Source: an uncultured Flavobacteriaceae bacterium
GTDB taxonomy: Bacteria > Bacteroidota > Bacteroidia > Flavobacteriales > Flavobacteriaceae
Assembly (NCBI GenBank): GCA_947486785.1
Contig: CANKUU010000020.1
Coordinates: 1 to 64,000 of the forward strand
DNA: 64,000 bases
Direction of reading: 5' to 3'
In this document: positions 45,224 to 54,748 of the stretch, one piece after another
How positions within the stretch are numbered: position 1 is the stretch's first letter
Layout: every line of letters begins with the position of its first letter
Position numbers and translations under genes: made by a program
Notes under the pieces: generated by a model
Told to the model about the DNA's origin: nothing
The model's input: the letters and a program-made list of their open reading frames with translations, nothing else
Database searches by the model: none

Positions 45224-46003
45224 TTAATTCAAATTGTTATTTTTTCTATACACTTTGCTTTTTCTTCGAATGTATTCCCAAATTCTTAATGGGTCGTTTG
45301 TAGCAACAATTTGTTGAAAAATAGTATCTACCTCACAAAAATACAACAGATCATCTATTTTATCTGCTGGTATTTTTAAATCTATTCGAAATAAAGAATC
45401 CGCATAAAAAGCTCTCACCTGTTCTGTTTTGGCATACAATTTATTTCTAGCTACTCTTTTTTTTAGCATTTTTGTTCGACCACTAATAGCGTTTATTAAA
45501 GGATCGAAACTCATGTACGGGTTTGCTGTTGCTGCATAAAGTTCGCGTTCTGCTTTTTTCATAGGTTTTACGTAAGCATTTGGCAAACCAAGTGTTGAAG
45601 AAGTTACCACAGGGTCTATTGAAATTAAATTTAAATCTTTTGTAATATCGCCTGTAAGATTATAAGGTGTAACAACAACCTCTTCTAGTTCTGTTAAGGT
45701 ATCTTCTACTTGTATTTGAACTAAACTTTGGGCTACTAATTCTTTGGTTACCACTAGGGTCTTTTTTTTAAACTGTACGGCCGAAAAAACAATCGTATCA
45801 TTTACATTGGCTGTTATTGAGAAAAAGCCATCGGCATTTGAAATGGTGGCTCTTTTTGCAGTTATATTTTGGATATGGACACCAGAAACATCGCCATCTA
45901 TGCTATACAATTTACCATTTAGCTTTGTACTAAATAGTTGTTGTGCCGCTAAAGAAGAGGAAAACAATAGTAAAACTACGCAAACCTTATTATTTAGAAT
46001 CAT
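45224..46003 (-). CDS. Carboxypeptidase-like regulatory domain protein (downstream paralogue)
   Basis: The 259-residue exported protein (signal VCVVLLLFSSSLAAQQ) has an N-terminal carboxypeptidase D regulatory-like beta-sandwich (GDVSGVHIQNITAKRATISN, ADGFFSITANVNDTIVFSA) as used at the start of TonB-dependent receptors, but no receptor barrel. The C-terminal part (RIDLKIPADKIDDLLYFC) resembles that of its upstream neighbour. It overlaps that gene by 14 bases, so the pair is one operon. Its role is unknown. Confidence 0.85.
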   Translation of the reverse strand: MILNNKVCVVLLLFSSSLAAQQLFSTKLNGKLYSIDGDVSGVHIQNITAKRATISNADGFFSITANVNDTIVFSAVQFKKKTLVVTKELVAQSLVQIQVEDTLTELEEVVVTPYNLTGDITKDLNLISIDPVVTSSTLGLPNAYVKPMKKAERELYAATANPYMSFDPLINAISGRTKMLKKRVARNKLYAKTEQVRAFYADSLFRIDLKIPADKIDDLLYFCEVDTIFQQIVATNDPLRIWEYIRRKSKVYRKNNNLN

Positions 46004-46742
46004 TTAGCTGCTTCAGAAAAATTTTGCTGTGTGTTACCAAAAAATCGATAAGTTCAAATTCATTCTCCTTTTTTAGCAAAGACTGGGTTTGCATTTTATC
46101 ATCGCAGTAAAACAGAAAAGCATCTATTTTATCTTTTGGCAGTTTTAAATCAAGCATAAAAAACTGATCATCATATACTTGCCGCATCACATCACTTATT
46201 TTTAGTGGCTTTCGTTCTTCTACTTTTTCTCTATTTCTGCGTTTGGTGAGTGCTTTAAAAAGACCTACAAAATTTAAACCATTAAGCATTCCTCGCTCTT
46301 GTTGAGATAGGGCAATATTATCTACCTCAGAACTTCGATCAATTTCGTATTCAAACTTTTCTTCAAACCTTTTATTCTGAAGTTCTAAAAATCGTTCTTG
46401 ATCCTCGGGTGTTACTACCACCTCTTCCAATTCAGTAACTTTTTCTTTTACATCAATAACAAGACGATTATTTTTTAAAATTTCTTCCGTAATTTTCACC
46501 ACTTCAATTTGGTAATTTAGAGCCGAAAAAACCAATTCATCACCTACTTTTACACGTATACTATACTCACCATCTTCATTGGTTATTGTGGCCATTTCAG
46601 AAGTAGAATTAATTACATTTTCGTTTGGTACATTTACGTTTCTATACAAAACCTTACCTCTTAAGATTACCCTATCATCATCTTGCGACCAACAAAATGC
46701 GACCGTAATTAAACTACAAAGTAATGTTAACACATATTTCAT
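45990..46742 (-). CDS. Carboxypeptidase-like regulatory domain protein (upstream paralogue)
   Basis: The 250-residue product has a signal peptide (TLLCSLITVAFCWSQ), a CarboxypepD_reg-like domain (LYRNVNVPNENVINSTSEMA, EDGEYSIRVKVGDELVFSAL), the link VTELEEVVVTPEDQERFLEL, and a C-terminal segment (LKLPKDKIDAFLFYCDDKMQ). The same link and end occur in the next gene. The pair is divergent from the large surface-protein locus at 47 kb. Function is unknown; they may be envelope proteins related to TonB-dependent receptor plugs. Confidence 0.85.
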   Translation of the reverse strand: MKYVLTLLCSLITVAFCWSQDDDRVILRGKVLYRNVNVPNENVINSTSEMATITNEDGEYSIRVKVGDELVFSALNYQIEVVKITEEILKNNRLVIDVKEKVTELEEVVVTPEDQERFLELQNKRFEEKFEYEIDRSSEVDNIALSQQERGMLNGLNFVGLFKALTKRRNREKVEERKPLKISDVMRQVYDDQFFMLDLKLPKDKIDAFLFYCDDKMQTQSLLKKENEFELIDFLVTHSKIFLKQLNDSK

Positions 46743-47032
46743 AAAAAATTAAATTTATAAAACCTATAAACCCTTATTGGTTTTTATTTATGGTTAAAGA
46801 AAACACAACTTTAGATCTAAAAAAAAAAGTTGCAACTAAACTTTTGTTAATTTATACTCGTACATATGGTATAGCTTATTGCATGGTTTAAAATCTAAAA
46901 AAATAATTTATTGTATCATTTTAATGTTTTTTAACCCCGTCAATACTCTTTTTAACTAATAAAATTAACCATCTTAAAAGATAGTTATATTTTTACATGT
47001 TTGCTTACATTAACTACTATTTTTTTGCACGT

Positions 47033-50000
47033 ATGAGACACACTATACCCCTTTTACTTTTTTTTATATGTACTAGTACTTGGCTAACTGCACAGGTAAA
47101 AATTGGTGAAAATCCTCAAAATATAAACCCTTCCTCGGTACTTGAATTAGAAAGTTCAGATAAAGTTTTAGTTATTACAAGGGTAACCACAACTCAAATG
47201 AACGCGATACGGCCAAGCCAGGGTGCTTTGTGTTATAATACAGAGCTAAAAGCAGTACACTATTACGATGGTGCCAATTGGATAAATATTGGCAGCGGTG
47301 GCGGTGGCGGTACACAAGGCAACTACGTTTTAACCGAAGACCCTGTAAACAATGTAGTAACTATTGACGTTACCCCAACAGCTAACGGCGACAAAATAAA
47401 AATTGCAGAAAACAGTATTAGTTCTATCCTTATACAAGACGGTGGCATTAATGGTGTGGACATACAAAATAATTCTATTGGGCCAGGTAAAATTCAAGAC
47501 GACTCTATCACAGAAGATAAATTAGCCACCAACTCGGTTGGCGAAGATGCATTAGACAATGCGAATATAGGCGTTAGCGCTTTTAATAATGATAGTGGTT
47601 ATATTACTAGCGCAGCTATTTTAAGTGCAGATACCCCTAACGCACTACAGCTCGGCTCAGATGATGGTCTTATCTATGATGAAACTCCCCTCATAAACGA
47701 CATTCAAAACAATGCAGATGCCATAGCGACGCTCGAGGCTGCCGCAACTCCAAATTTACAGACCGTTTTAACTTCAGGAACAGGTGCTAATATTGCAGGT
47801 AATACTCAAATCAAAGGCTTAAGTGAGCCAACAGATCCGGCAGATGCAGCAACTAAAAAATATGTAGATGACAGGATTACCAATACTGGAGGTAGCCCAA
47901 CGGATGAGTTAATACAATCGGGTACTATTGTTGGCAACAACATTGTCATCACAGAAGGGGTTGGTACTAACGAAAAAGTAACAAACATAGATATTTCTTC
48001 GCTATCAACTGGCGCCACAGACAATACTACTTTAATTGGAGATGGTAGCGCAGGTAGCGAGTATGCAATTAAGCCATCGACTACTAATAACCAATTTTTA
48101 AAAACCGAAAATGGTGAGGTCGTATGGGCGAATGCACCCGGAAATGGTACTACATCAGGAACCGTTGAAACAGATGCTACCATTTCTGGTAATGGTAGCG
48201 CTGGATCTGCTTTAGGCTTAGCTGATAATGCAGTAACCGTGGCTAAAATTGCACCTGGAGCCGATAACCAAATATTAAGAACTACCGACACTCCCGCCGG
48301 TTTAGCCGTTTCATGGGTAGATTTTCCTAACGCTACTAATGGCAACCAAAATTTATCAAGTGTTTTAGCCCAAGGAAATGATGCAAATGAAAGCGGAATT
48401 ACCAATTTAACAACCGATGACACCGATGATAGCGCAGCAGCTACGGTTGGTTTTGTAAATACGGCAATTACCGCGGGTAAAGAATTAACAAATGGTCAAA
48501 TTTTGGTGGGTAATGCTGATGATGAGGCAACACCAGTTGTGGTAAGTGGCGATGCTACTTTAGCAAACGATGGCACCTTAACTATCGCTAACAATGTTAT
48601 TACTAGAGAAAACTTAGCGCAAGATGGCGCTAAGGATGGTGAGGTTTTAAAGTGGAAAGATGATGATGGATCTGGCGAACCAGGCTGGACCTATTCTGCT
48701 GCTACAAACCATACGGGGCGAGCAAATTCGATATTTTTTGCTGATGCCACTACAGAGGAACCAACCGTAGCCACAAACCCCGACGGAGAAGCAGGTCTTG
48801 AATGGATACAGGCAGCACGTAATGGCTATGGCCAACTAGTTGTTGGTTTAGATGGCGCACATCCTCAATTTATTACACGAGTAGCTCAATCAAAAGTAGT
48901 AATTGCAGAAAATGCAGACCCTGAACCAATTCGATTTCCATTAACGATACAAACGAGCGCCCCACCAGCTGCAAACGGTGGAAAAACTGCTACGGGCATT
49001 CTTTTTTCAGCTGAAGCTTGGAAAGAGGGCGCCCTAACAAAAGCTGCGCTTTCTTTTCAAAGAGATGGCGACTGGGATATTGGTGATTTTCATTTTCTAC
49101 AAAAACAAGCAGGAATGGGTGAGACTCGTCATTCTATACCCACTTTAAATGACAAATCTTTTTCTATAAAAAGCAACAAAGACATTGTTATTTACGGTGG
49201 TATTGAAATAAATGATGGAACCAACCCTGCCACTAAAGGTACTAACGGCCAAGTATTAACTTCTACGGGCACAGGTGTAAAATGGCAACCTGCAGGCGGG
49301 CAAAATTTAGTTTTAAATACCACTACCAACCAAATTAATCTTGTAGCAACAGGCAGTGCAACCGTAAGCTCTTTTGCAAAATTAGATGGTACTACCCTTG
49401 AAGCGGTTACTAAAGGCTCAGACGATGTTATTCAAATAAAACCAGCATCGGTAGATATAACTGACCCAAATCAAATTACTCAGGTGCTTACAACCAATAA
49501 AACATCGGGGGCTGTAGAATGGGCAGATTTTTCAGGCGCTGAAATTCCTCAAGGTGCCGTTGGTGCTATTTTTTTCTCTGATGGTGCAGGAGAATTAAAA
49601 ATAGATTCCAATAATTTAAATTACGACGTTACTGCAAACAGACTAAATTTAGGTACGCCTTTTACTAATAATTTACAAAAATTTAATGTGAATGGCAACG
49701 CTAGAGCAAGAGCGTTTTTAGGCTCGAGAGTTACCGCCGCAGGAAATCCGTCTTTTCGTTTTGTAGATGATGCGGATACGGGTTTAAAAAGTTCGGGGGT
49801 GGATGAAATGAATCTTGTAGCAGGTGGTGAAGAAATTATTACCGTAAAACAAACAGCTACAAATGGCAACCAAATTATAGCTGACGGCTCCTTAGAACTC
49901 AATAAAGAGCTTATCGACTCTGACGAAAAAAAAGGCACTAGCGGCCAAGTATTAACTTCTACGGGCACAGGTGTTTTATGGAAACAACCTGCCGTAGCCG

Positions 50001-50275
50001 CAATGTCAAAAATAGACGGTAACGGTGCTCTACTAGCTAATACGAATAATGTACAAGCCGTTGTTTTTGATACCTCACAGAACGAATATATCGTAACATT
50101 TAACCCGGCTATGCCAGATAACAATTATATAATTCAACTTAGTGTTGAAGGTGAAAATAGAATTAATATTAAACAATCATCACAAACAACAACTGGATTT
50201 AGAGTTCAAATTAATTCATTTATTACAAATACTTCCGCTCAAGCAACTTGGCATTTTACCGTTTTACAACCTTAA
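47033..50275 (+). CDS. Large fibre-like exported protein with phage-tail-fibre-type repeats
   Basis: I use the ATG at 47033 (MRHTIPLLLFFICTSTWLTA, a signal peptide); the track's start adds 12 residues. The 1080-residue product contains segments typical of tail fibres and related surface proteins: LSEPTDPADAATKKYVDDRI, repeated GTNGQVLTSTGTGVKWQ and GTSGQVLTSTGTGVLWK, and FRFVDDADTGLKSSGVDEMN. Repeats of GSAGS and DGTLTIANN indicate a low-complexity, beta-rich fibre. The last residues (ATWHFTVLQP) do not look like a T9SS C-terminal domain. A T9SS type B protein follows 2 bases downstream. It is probably an extracellular fibre or adhesin; the binding target is unknown. No phage structural genes are nearby, so it is not a prophage. 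Confidence 0.85.
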   Translation: MRHTIPLLLFFICTSTWLTAQVKIGENPQNINPSSVLELESSDKVLVITRVTTTQMNAIRPSQGALCYNTELKAVHYYDGANWINIGSGGGGGTQGNYVLTEDPVNNVVTIDVTPTANGDKIKIAENSISSILIQDGGINGVDIQNNSIGPGKIQDDSITEDKLATNSVGEDALDNANIGVSAFNNDSGYITSAAILSADTPNALQLGSDDGLIYDETPLINDIQNNADAIATLEAAATPNLQTVLTSGTGANIAGNTQIKGLSEPTDPADAATKKYVDDRITNTGGSPTDELIQSGTIVGNNIVITEGVGTNEKVTNIDISSLSTGATDNTTLIGDGSAGSEYAIKPSTTNNQFLKTENGEVVWANAPGNGTTSGTVETDATISGNGSAGSALGLADNAVTVAKIAPGADNQILRTTDTPAGLAVSWVDFPNATNGNQNLSSVLAQGNDANESGITNLTTDDTDDSAAATVGFVNTAITAGKELTNGQILVGNADDEATPVVVSGDATLANDGTLTIANNVITRENLAQDGAKDGEVLKWKDDDGSGEPGWTYSAATNHTGRANSIFFADATTEEPTVATNPDGEAGLEWIQAARNGYGQLVVGLDGAHPQFITRVAQSKVVIAENADPEPIRFPLTIQTSAPPAANGGKTATGILFSAEAWKEGALTKAALSFQRDGDWDIGDFHFLQKQAGMGETRHSIPTLNDKSFSIKSNKDIVIYGGIEINDGTNPATKGTNGQVLTSTGTGVKWQPAGGQNLVLNTTTNQINLVATGSATVSSFAKLDGTTLEAVTKGSDDVIQIKPASVDITDPNQITQVLTTNKTSGAVEWADFSGAEIPQGAVGAIFFSDGAGELKIDSNNLNYDVTANRLNLGTPFTNNLQKFNVNGNARARAFLGSRVTAAGNPSFRFVDDADTGLKSSGVDEMNLVAGGEEIITVKQTATNGNQIIADGSLELNKELIDSDEKKGTSGQVLTSTGTGVLWKQPAVAAMSKIDGNGALLANTNNVQAVVFDTSQNEYIVTFNPAMPDNNYIIQLSVEGENRINIKQSSQTTTGFRVQINSFITNTSAQATWHFTVLQP

Positions 50276-50277
50276 AT

Positions 50278-51438
50278 ATGATGAAAATAACGCAGCTATT
50301 CATTTTGTTTTTTGTTCTCGGCACCATTGGTGTTAAGGCTCAGTCTGCCCTACGAAACACAGGCACCATACAAATACACGATGCTGGTAAAATGGGTTTT
50401 CATATAAATCTAATTAATGATGGCTCCTTTGATGAAAACAGAGGGCTAACAGGTTTTTATGGTGATTTACCGCTAAATGTTTCTGGAGCTTTTGCAGCCA
50501 CCTTTTTTAATCTCGAAATTGCAAATCCGGATAATGTAACACTAACTACCAGCCTAAATAACAGTAACAACACCAATTTTATTACGGGTAATTTTGAAAC
50601 CCCTCGAGACCAAATAGATAGTTTCTTAAATTTCTTGCCCAACGCCAATTATAGCGATAGTGCAGACATTTCTATGGTTGATGGCTATGTAACGGTTAAT
50701 GGTCAGCAAAATTTCACCTTTCCTGTAGGCAATCAAGGGCAATTACGTCAATTGGTTTTACAATCAACGGCAGAAAATAGTCTTGCCAAATGTGCTTACT
50801 TCTTTGAAGACCCCAACAACCCATCTACCTTAGGCATTTTTAATACTGGTACAAAAGAGAATGGTATTGGCACTATTAGCACCAAAGAATTTTGGAGATT
50901 AGAAGGTAGTGTGCCTTCTACCATTCGAATTAGTTGGAATGAGCGAAGTGCTATTGCCTCACTAGCTAACCAAGCTAGCGATATAGGCATTGTGGGGTGG
51001 CAAAAATCTACCAGCCAATGGGTATCGCTAAGCGGTGCAAACGGGGTGGGCGATTTATCGCAAGGTTTTGTAAGCTCGTCAAGTTTTATACCTGATGATT
51101 ATGAAATAATCACTCTTGCCGGCAGCTTAGAGCAACCTAGTGAAATTATTTCAACCGACAATTATTTAATAACCCCAAACGGCGATGGTATTAACGATGC
51201 TTTAGAAATACCTGAAATTGCCTTATCGCCGAACAATTCATTGTATATTTTTGATCGTTTTGGCCTTAAAGTATTTGAATTTAAAAACTACACCAATACC
51301 GAGTTTACCGGTTTTTCAACTACTGACAATACCGTTTTCGGCAAAGAAAAAGGTCTTCCGAAAGGCGTATATTTTTATGTAATTACCCTAGAAGACATCG
51401 GGTTAGAATTTCAGGGTTTTCTGTTCTTATCACGCTAG
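50278..51438 (+). CDS. T9SS type B sorting domain surface protein paired with the fibre-like protein
   Basis: With the ATG at 50278 the product has 386 residues and a signal peptide (LFILFFVLGTIGVKAQ). The track's TTG at 50248 would overlap the previous gene. The middle is a beta-rich domain (GKMGFHINLINDGSFDENRG, YVTVNGQQNFTFPVGNQGQL). The C-terminus is a gliding-motility-associated type B T9SS signal (LITPNGDGINDALEIPEI, IFDRFGLKVFEFKNY, LPKGVYFYVITLED). It starts 2 bases after the fibre gene and is probably co-expressed with it; it could anchor or export the fibre, which is inference. Confidence 0.88.
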   Translation: MMKITQLFILFFVLGTIGVKAQSALRNTGTIQIHDAGKMGFHINLINDGSFDENRGLTGFYGDLPLNVSGAFAATFFNLEIANPDNVTLTTSLNNSNNTNFITGNFETPRDQIDSFLNFLPNANYSDSADISMVDGYVTVNGQQNFTFPVGNQGQLRQLVLQSTAENSLAKCAYFFEDPNNPSTLGIFNTGTKENGIGTISTKEFWRLEGSVPSTIRISWNERSAIASLANQASDIGIVGWQKSTSQWVSLSGANGVGDLSQGFVSSSSFIPDDYEIITLAGSLEQPSEIISTDNYLITPNGDGINDALEIPEIALSPNNSLYIFDRFGLKVFEFKNYTNTEFTGFSTTDNTVFGKEKGLPKGVYFYVITLEDIGLEFQGFLFLSR

Positions 51439-51821
51439 CAAAAATTAGCCCTTTTTTGATGGAAGTGTTTTAACCAACCAAGTATAGCTTAGACCAATTA
51501 ATACTAGTTGTTACTACCCATTTTTAAAAAAAATGTATTACCGTACCGTTGAGCACTACCCATGTAGCTCACCTTAAAACCAAAGTATTTTATCTATCAT
51601 TTTCTGCTTTTCTACAACCTTATGCATCCTTTTTAATTGGCAGCAAAAACTATATTTTAAGATTAAAACACGCTAAATCTAGCAAGAATAATTTGCTAGT
51701 TTTTAGTATTGTTATCTAAAAGTAAATAATATTTAATTAGTTTTAAATTGCCGAACGCATACTACCCTAGTTTTGGCAGCGTTTTTGTTATATATAAAAA
51801 GAATAGAAAAAAACAGATTTT
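51439..51821. other. Intergenic region upstream of the M15 peptidase gene
   Basis: A weak hairpin (GCTA...TAGC followed by CCTTTTTT) lies within about 40 bases of the upstream stop and may terminate the surface locus. Otherwise I see no ORF; the region before 51822 should contain the promoter (AT-rich GTTATATATAAAAAG). Confidence 0.4.
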
Positions 51822-52562
51822 ATGAAACGTAGATTATTTATTAACAGAAGTAGCACCGGCTTATTGGGTTTGGCATTAGCACCAAGTTTGATAATCTCAG
51901 AACCAACCGAATTTTCTATTCTTGAGCTAATGGGTAAAGTAGATATTGACCTACACGGTGTAAAAGAAGGTATTAACCTTAGAAAAGAGGCCTACGAAGC
52001 TTTTTTAGCAATGAAAAAAGCAGCATATAAAGATGGTATTGATTTAAAAGTAGTATCAAGTTATCGCAGTTTTAACCGACAAGAAGCAATTTTCGAAAGA
52101 AAGTTTGAACGCTACACCTATGAAGATAAAATGAAACCAATTGATGCCATAGATAAAATAATAGAATATTCAACTATACCAGGCACAAGTAGACACCATT
52201 GGGGTACCGATATTGATATAGTAGATGGCTATAGAAAAGTAGAAGGCGATGTATTAACGCCTTCAAAATTTGAAGAAGGACAACCTTACGAAACTTTTAA
52301 AAAATGGATGGATGAAAATTCTAACAGCTATGATTTTCACCTCGTGTATACCGACAATCCAAAAAGAAAAGGATTTAAATATGAGCCTTGGCATTATAGC
52401 TACGCACCAATTTCTAAACCCATGCTAACTGCCTTTAGAAATAAAAATATTGTTAAACTATTACAATCAGAGACCTTTTTAGGAAGCGAATATTTTACCA
52501 ATGGCTTTTTAAAAAGCTATGTTCAAGATAATATTTTAGACATCAATCCAAAACTGTTATAG
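51822..52562 (+). CDS. M15 family D-alanyl-D-alanine carboxypeptidase (VanY-type)
   Basis: The 246-residue enzyme has the LAS metallopeptidase zinc motifs SRHHWGTDIDIVDG and EPWHYSY, plus VVSSYRSFNRQEAIFERKF. Such enzymes trim D-Ala from peptidoglycan stems in the periplasm. The N-terminus MKRRLFINRSSTGLLGLALA looks like a Tat signal (RRLFI) rather than an ordinary Sec signal, though no prediction was run. It lies 52 bases upstream of an M48 protease gene on the same strand. Confidence 0.92.
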   Translation: MKRRLFINRSSTGLLGLALAPSLIISEPTEFSILELMGKVDIDLHGVKEGINLRKEAYEAFLAMKKAAYKDGIDLKVVSSYRSFNRQEAIFERKFERYTYEDKMKPIDAIDKIIEYSTIPGTSRHHWGTDIDIVDGYRKVEGDVLTPSKFEEGQPYETFKKWMDENSNSYDFHLVYTDNPKRKGFKYEPWHYSYAPISKPMLTAFRNKNIVKLLQSETFLGSEYFTNGFLKSYVQDNILDINPKLL

Positions 52563-52614
52563 CTTTTTTCTAAGATATTTTAAAGTAGCATGTAGTTTAA
52601 ATTCAAGACATAAA

Positions 52615-53382
52615 ATGAACAGGAGTAGTTGGAAAATTCGAATTTTTATTGGTTTGGCTATTGTAGCCTATGCATTTTTTAAAAAATGTAGCAATACCGA
52701 AGAAAACCCCTACACAGGCAGGTCGCAGCATATTACCATGAATGCTGAACAAGAAATTAAAATTGGTTTGCAAAGCACACCTCAAATAACCCAGCAACAC
52801 GGAGGGCTTTACCCAGATGAACGCTTACAAACGTATGTAGATAATATTGGAAATAAACTAGTAGAAAATAGCATCGCAAGAGAAACCCCATATAAATTTG
52901 ATTTTCATTTGCTTGCAGATGATAAAACCATAAATGCTTTTGCCTTACCTGGTGGGCAATGTTTTATTACCTATGCACTATTTTCTAAGTTAAACGAGGG
53001 GCAACTGGCAGGGGTATTGGGTCATGAAATTGGTCATGTAATTGGCAGGCATTCTGCCGAACGAATTGCTTCGAGCGAATTTTGGAGAACCGCTACAATG
53101 GGCGCAACGGTTGGCGCAGGCGACATTGGCAATGTTGTTGGTGGTATAGGACAAAACACCCTATTAAAAAATGGCCGTGGCGACGAATTAGAAAGCGATG
53201 ATTTAGGGGTGCTTTTTATGATTCAGTCAGGTTATGACCCGAACGAGATGATAAAAGTGATGCAAATTTTAAAAGCAGCTGCTGGCCCTAATCGTGTTCC
53301 TGAATTTCAAAGTTCGCACCCCGATCCAGAAAATAGAATCGCCAAAATAAAAGAATCAATTGCGAAATACCAAGGACAATAA
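52615..53382 (+). CDS. M48 family metalloprotease, membrane-anchored or exported
   Basis: The 255-residue protein has an N-terminal hydrophobic segment (IRIFIGLAIVAYAFF) followed by CSNTEENPYTGRSQH, then the M48 catalytic motif LGHEIGHVIGRHSAER (HEIGH) and the downstream zinc ligand region GDELESDDLG. The SSHPDPENRIAKIKES segment is a family mark. Relatives such as BepA/LoiP act in envelope quality control. No clear lipobox is visible despite the cysteine after the hydrophobic part. Confidence 0.93.
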   Translation: MNRSSWKIRIFIGLAIVAYAFFKKCSNTEENPYTGRSQHITMNAEQEIKIGLQSTPQITQQHGGLYPDERLQTYVDNIGNKLVENSIARETPYKFDFHLLADDKTINAFALPGGQCFITYALFSKLNEGQLAGVLGHEIGHVIGRHSAERIASSEFWRTATMGATVGAGDIGNVVGGIGQNTLLKNGRGDELESDDLGVLFMIQSGYDPNEMIKVMQILKAAAGPNRVPEFQSSHPDPENRIAKIKESIAKYQGQ

Positions 53383-53551
53383 TTAGCGTATATTTTTTTT
53401 TAGAGAAACATAAGCTTACCCTCCTAAGTCAGATATTTCACCTCCACTTTTTTATGTTTTAGTATATCCACTCGATAAAATGCCATTTATCAAGGTTGAA
53501 ATTTAAAAAAAATGGCAAATACCGGACTATTCAAAGCTTTTTGGTATATTT

Positions 53552-53559
53552 GAATGCTC
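53552..53559 (+). promoter_or_regulatory. Possible -7 element (TATATTTG) before the small membrane-protein gene
   Basis: TATATTTG matches TAnnTTTG and lies about 80 bases upstream of the small gene at 53640. No matching TTG is present at the usual distance, so support is weak. Confidence 0.25.
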
Positions 53560-53639
53560 CCAAACAACCAAAAGTATTTTAACCCTTATAGCTTTAATCT
53601 GTGCTTACAAAGTACTTGTAAGTATGCAACTAAACTATA

Positions 53640-53810
53640 ATGGACAAACTAACACTCATTAGTAATTTTTATTCACAAGCTTTTAAAGACTGTCGCCCTT
53701 TGGCTATAGTAATACTGCTTAAAATTTATGCCGTTTTCAGTGCAATTTTAATTTTTATGGCAATTTATGCATTATTGTTTAGATGTTTAAATGGATGGGA
53801 TTTTCACTAA
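53640..53810 (+). CDS. Small membrane protein, DUF6747-like
   Basis: This 56-codon ORF is too short for the track. It reads MDKLTLISNFYSQAFKDC, then a membrane span (IYAVFSAILIFMAIYALLF) and RCLNGWDFH. The pattern of an N-terminal amphipathic part, a KIY..F turn, an IYAL-FR helix end and a G-aromatic-F tail resembles DUF6747 proteins of Flavobacteriaceae. It stands alone with its own terminator 58 bases downstream, which supports it as a real gene. The function is unknown and the family match is from memory. Confidence 0.65.
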   Translation: MDKLTLISNFYSQAFKDCRPLAIVILLKIYAVFSAILIFMAIYALLFRCLNGWDFH

Positions 53811-54194
53811 TTGGTAACCGTATGCAGCTCTTTTACTTGAACACTATTTGGGCTAAAATGAAAAACTAAAACCGCTTGTAAATTAAGCGGTTTTCTTTTT
53901 TTCTTATTTTTCTACCATCAAAAAACCATATTTTTATTACCTCAATTTTTTAGGTCAGGTGCTTATACAGGTATTTTAAACATCTAGATGTGGGATTTAG
54001 CGCTCGTAAAAAAACCATACAATACCTTTGGCTATGAATGCAAGCGCAACTTAAAAAAACTCATTTAGTTTTAATTTTACTAAACCACGTTACTGCGAGT
54101 ATAGCTTGTTTTACCTAAACAGGAGTAGCACAAACATTAGAAAGTATGCATACTTTTATACCTTTAATTTCACTTAAAAAATATAAACCACATA
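53811..54194. other. Intergenic region with a terminator, otherwise nothing recognised
   Basis: Beyond the terminator at 53868-53905 this is AT-rich spacer before the ACT-domain gene at 54195. A TATACCTTTAA stretch near 54150 is promoter-like but imperfect. Confidence 0.4.
53868..53905 (+). terminator. Rho-independent terminator after the DUF6747-like gene
   Basis: A perfect 10-base stem AAAACCGCTT / AAGCGGTTTT with loop GTAAATT is followed by TTTTCTTTTTTTCTT. Confidence 0.9.
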
Positions 54195-54596
54195 ATGCCA
54201 GGAGAAACAAATTTATCCGAATTACTAAAAGGAATGACGCCAAAACTGAATGATGGTGAGTATGTTTTTTCAACACTAAAAGATCGGTTTATAATTGATC
54301 GAAAAGATACTATTTGCGAATTCAAAGAAAATGAAGGAACCACTATTGTTATCGAAAGAAAAAAAGCTGATGCATTAAACTTAAGCTACGAATATACTGC
54401 TTCTTGGATTACACTTATGATTCACTCATCACTTGATGCGGTAGGCTTGACTGCTGTATTTTCAACAGAGTTAGCAAAAAATGATATTAGTTGCAATGTA
54501 ATTGCTGGTTATTATCACGACCATATTTTCGTTGCCAAAAAAGATGCGCTAAAAGCAATTAGCGTTCTAAAAGAACTAGCTAAAAACCAACACTAA
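54195..54596 (+). CDS. ACT domain-containing protein (ACT_3/DUF2241 type)
   Basis: The 133-residue cytoplasmic protein consists of two ACT-like halves: an N-terminal domain (residues 8-65; [20 protein letters not shown]) and a C-terminal ACT domain ([59 protein letters not shown]). Such stand-alone ACT proteins probably bind an amino acid, but no pathway is known. Its neighbours are unrelated. Confidence 0.9.
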   Translation: MPGETNLSELLKGMTPKLNDGEYVFSTLKDRFIIDRKDTICEFKENEGTTIVIERKKADALNLSYEYTASWITLMIHSSLDAVGLTAVFSTELAKNDISCNVIAGYYHDHIFVAKKDALKAISVLKELAKNQH

Positions 54597-54748
54597 ACAT
54601 AACTACCCAGTAGAAGATAATTAAATAGTTCGCTCCTACTCACAAACCACATCGTAGCTATTCTATTTAGTTTGCATTTATTAACTTAGAAGCTTAAATA
54701 TCCTATCCATTCTTTTTACAAACAGGTTAACAACAATTAAAACAAACC

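Noticed and set aside
47806-48423. 205-residue minus-strand ORF inside the fibre gene
   Set aside because: It is a shadow of the plus-strand frame with repetitive composition; no start signal or homology is visible.
47033-50275. Prophage or tailocin, suggested by tail-fibre-like segments
   Set aside because: No capsid, portal, terminase, tail-tube or lysis genes are nearby, and the protein has a signal peptide and a T9SS partner.
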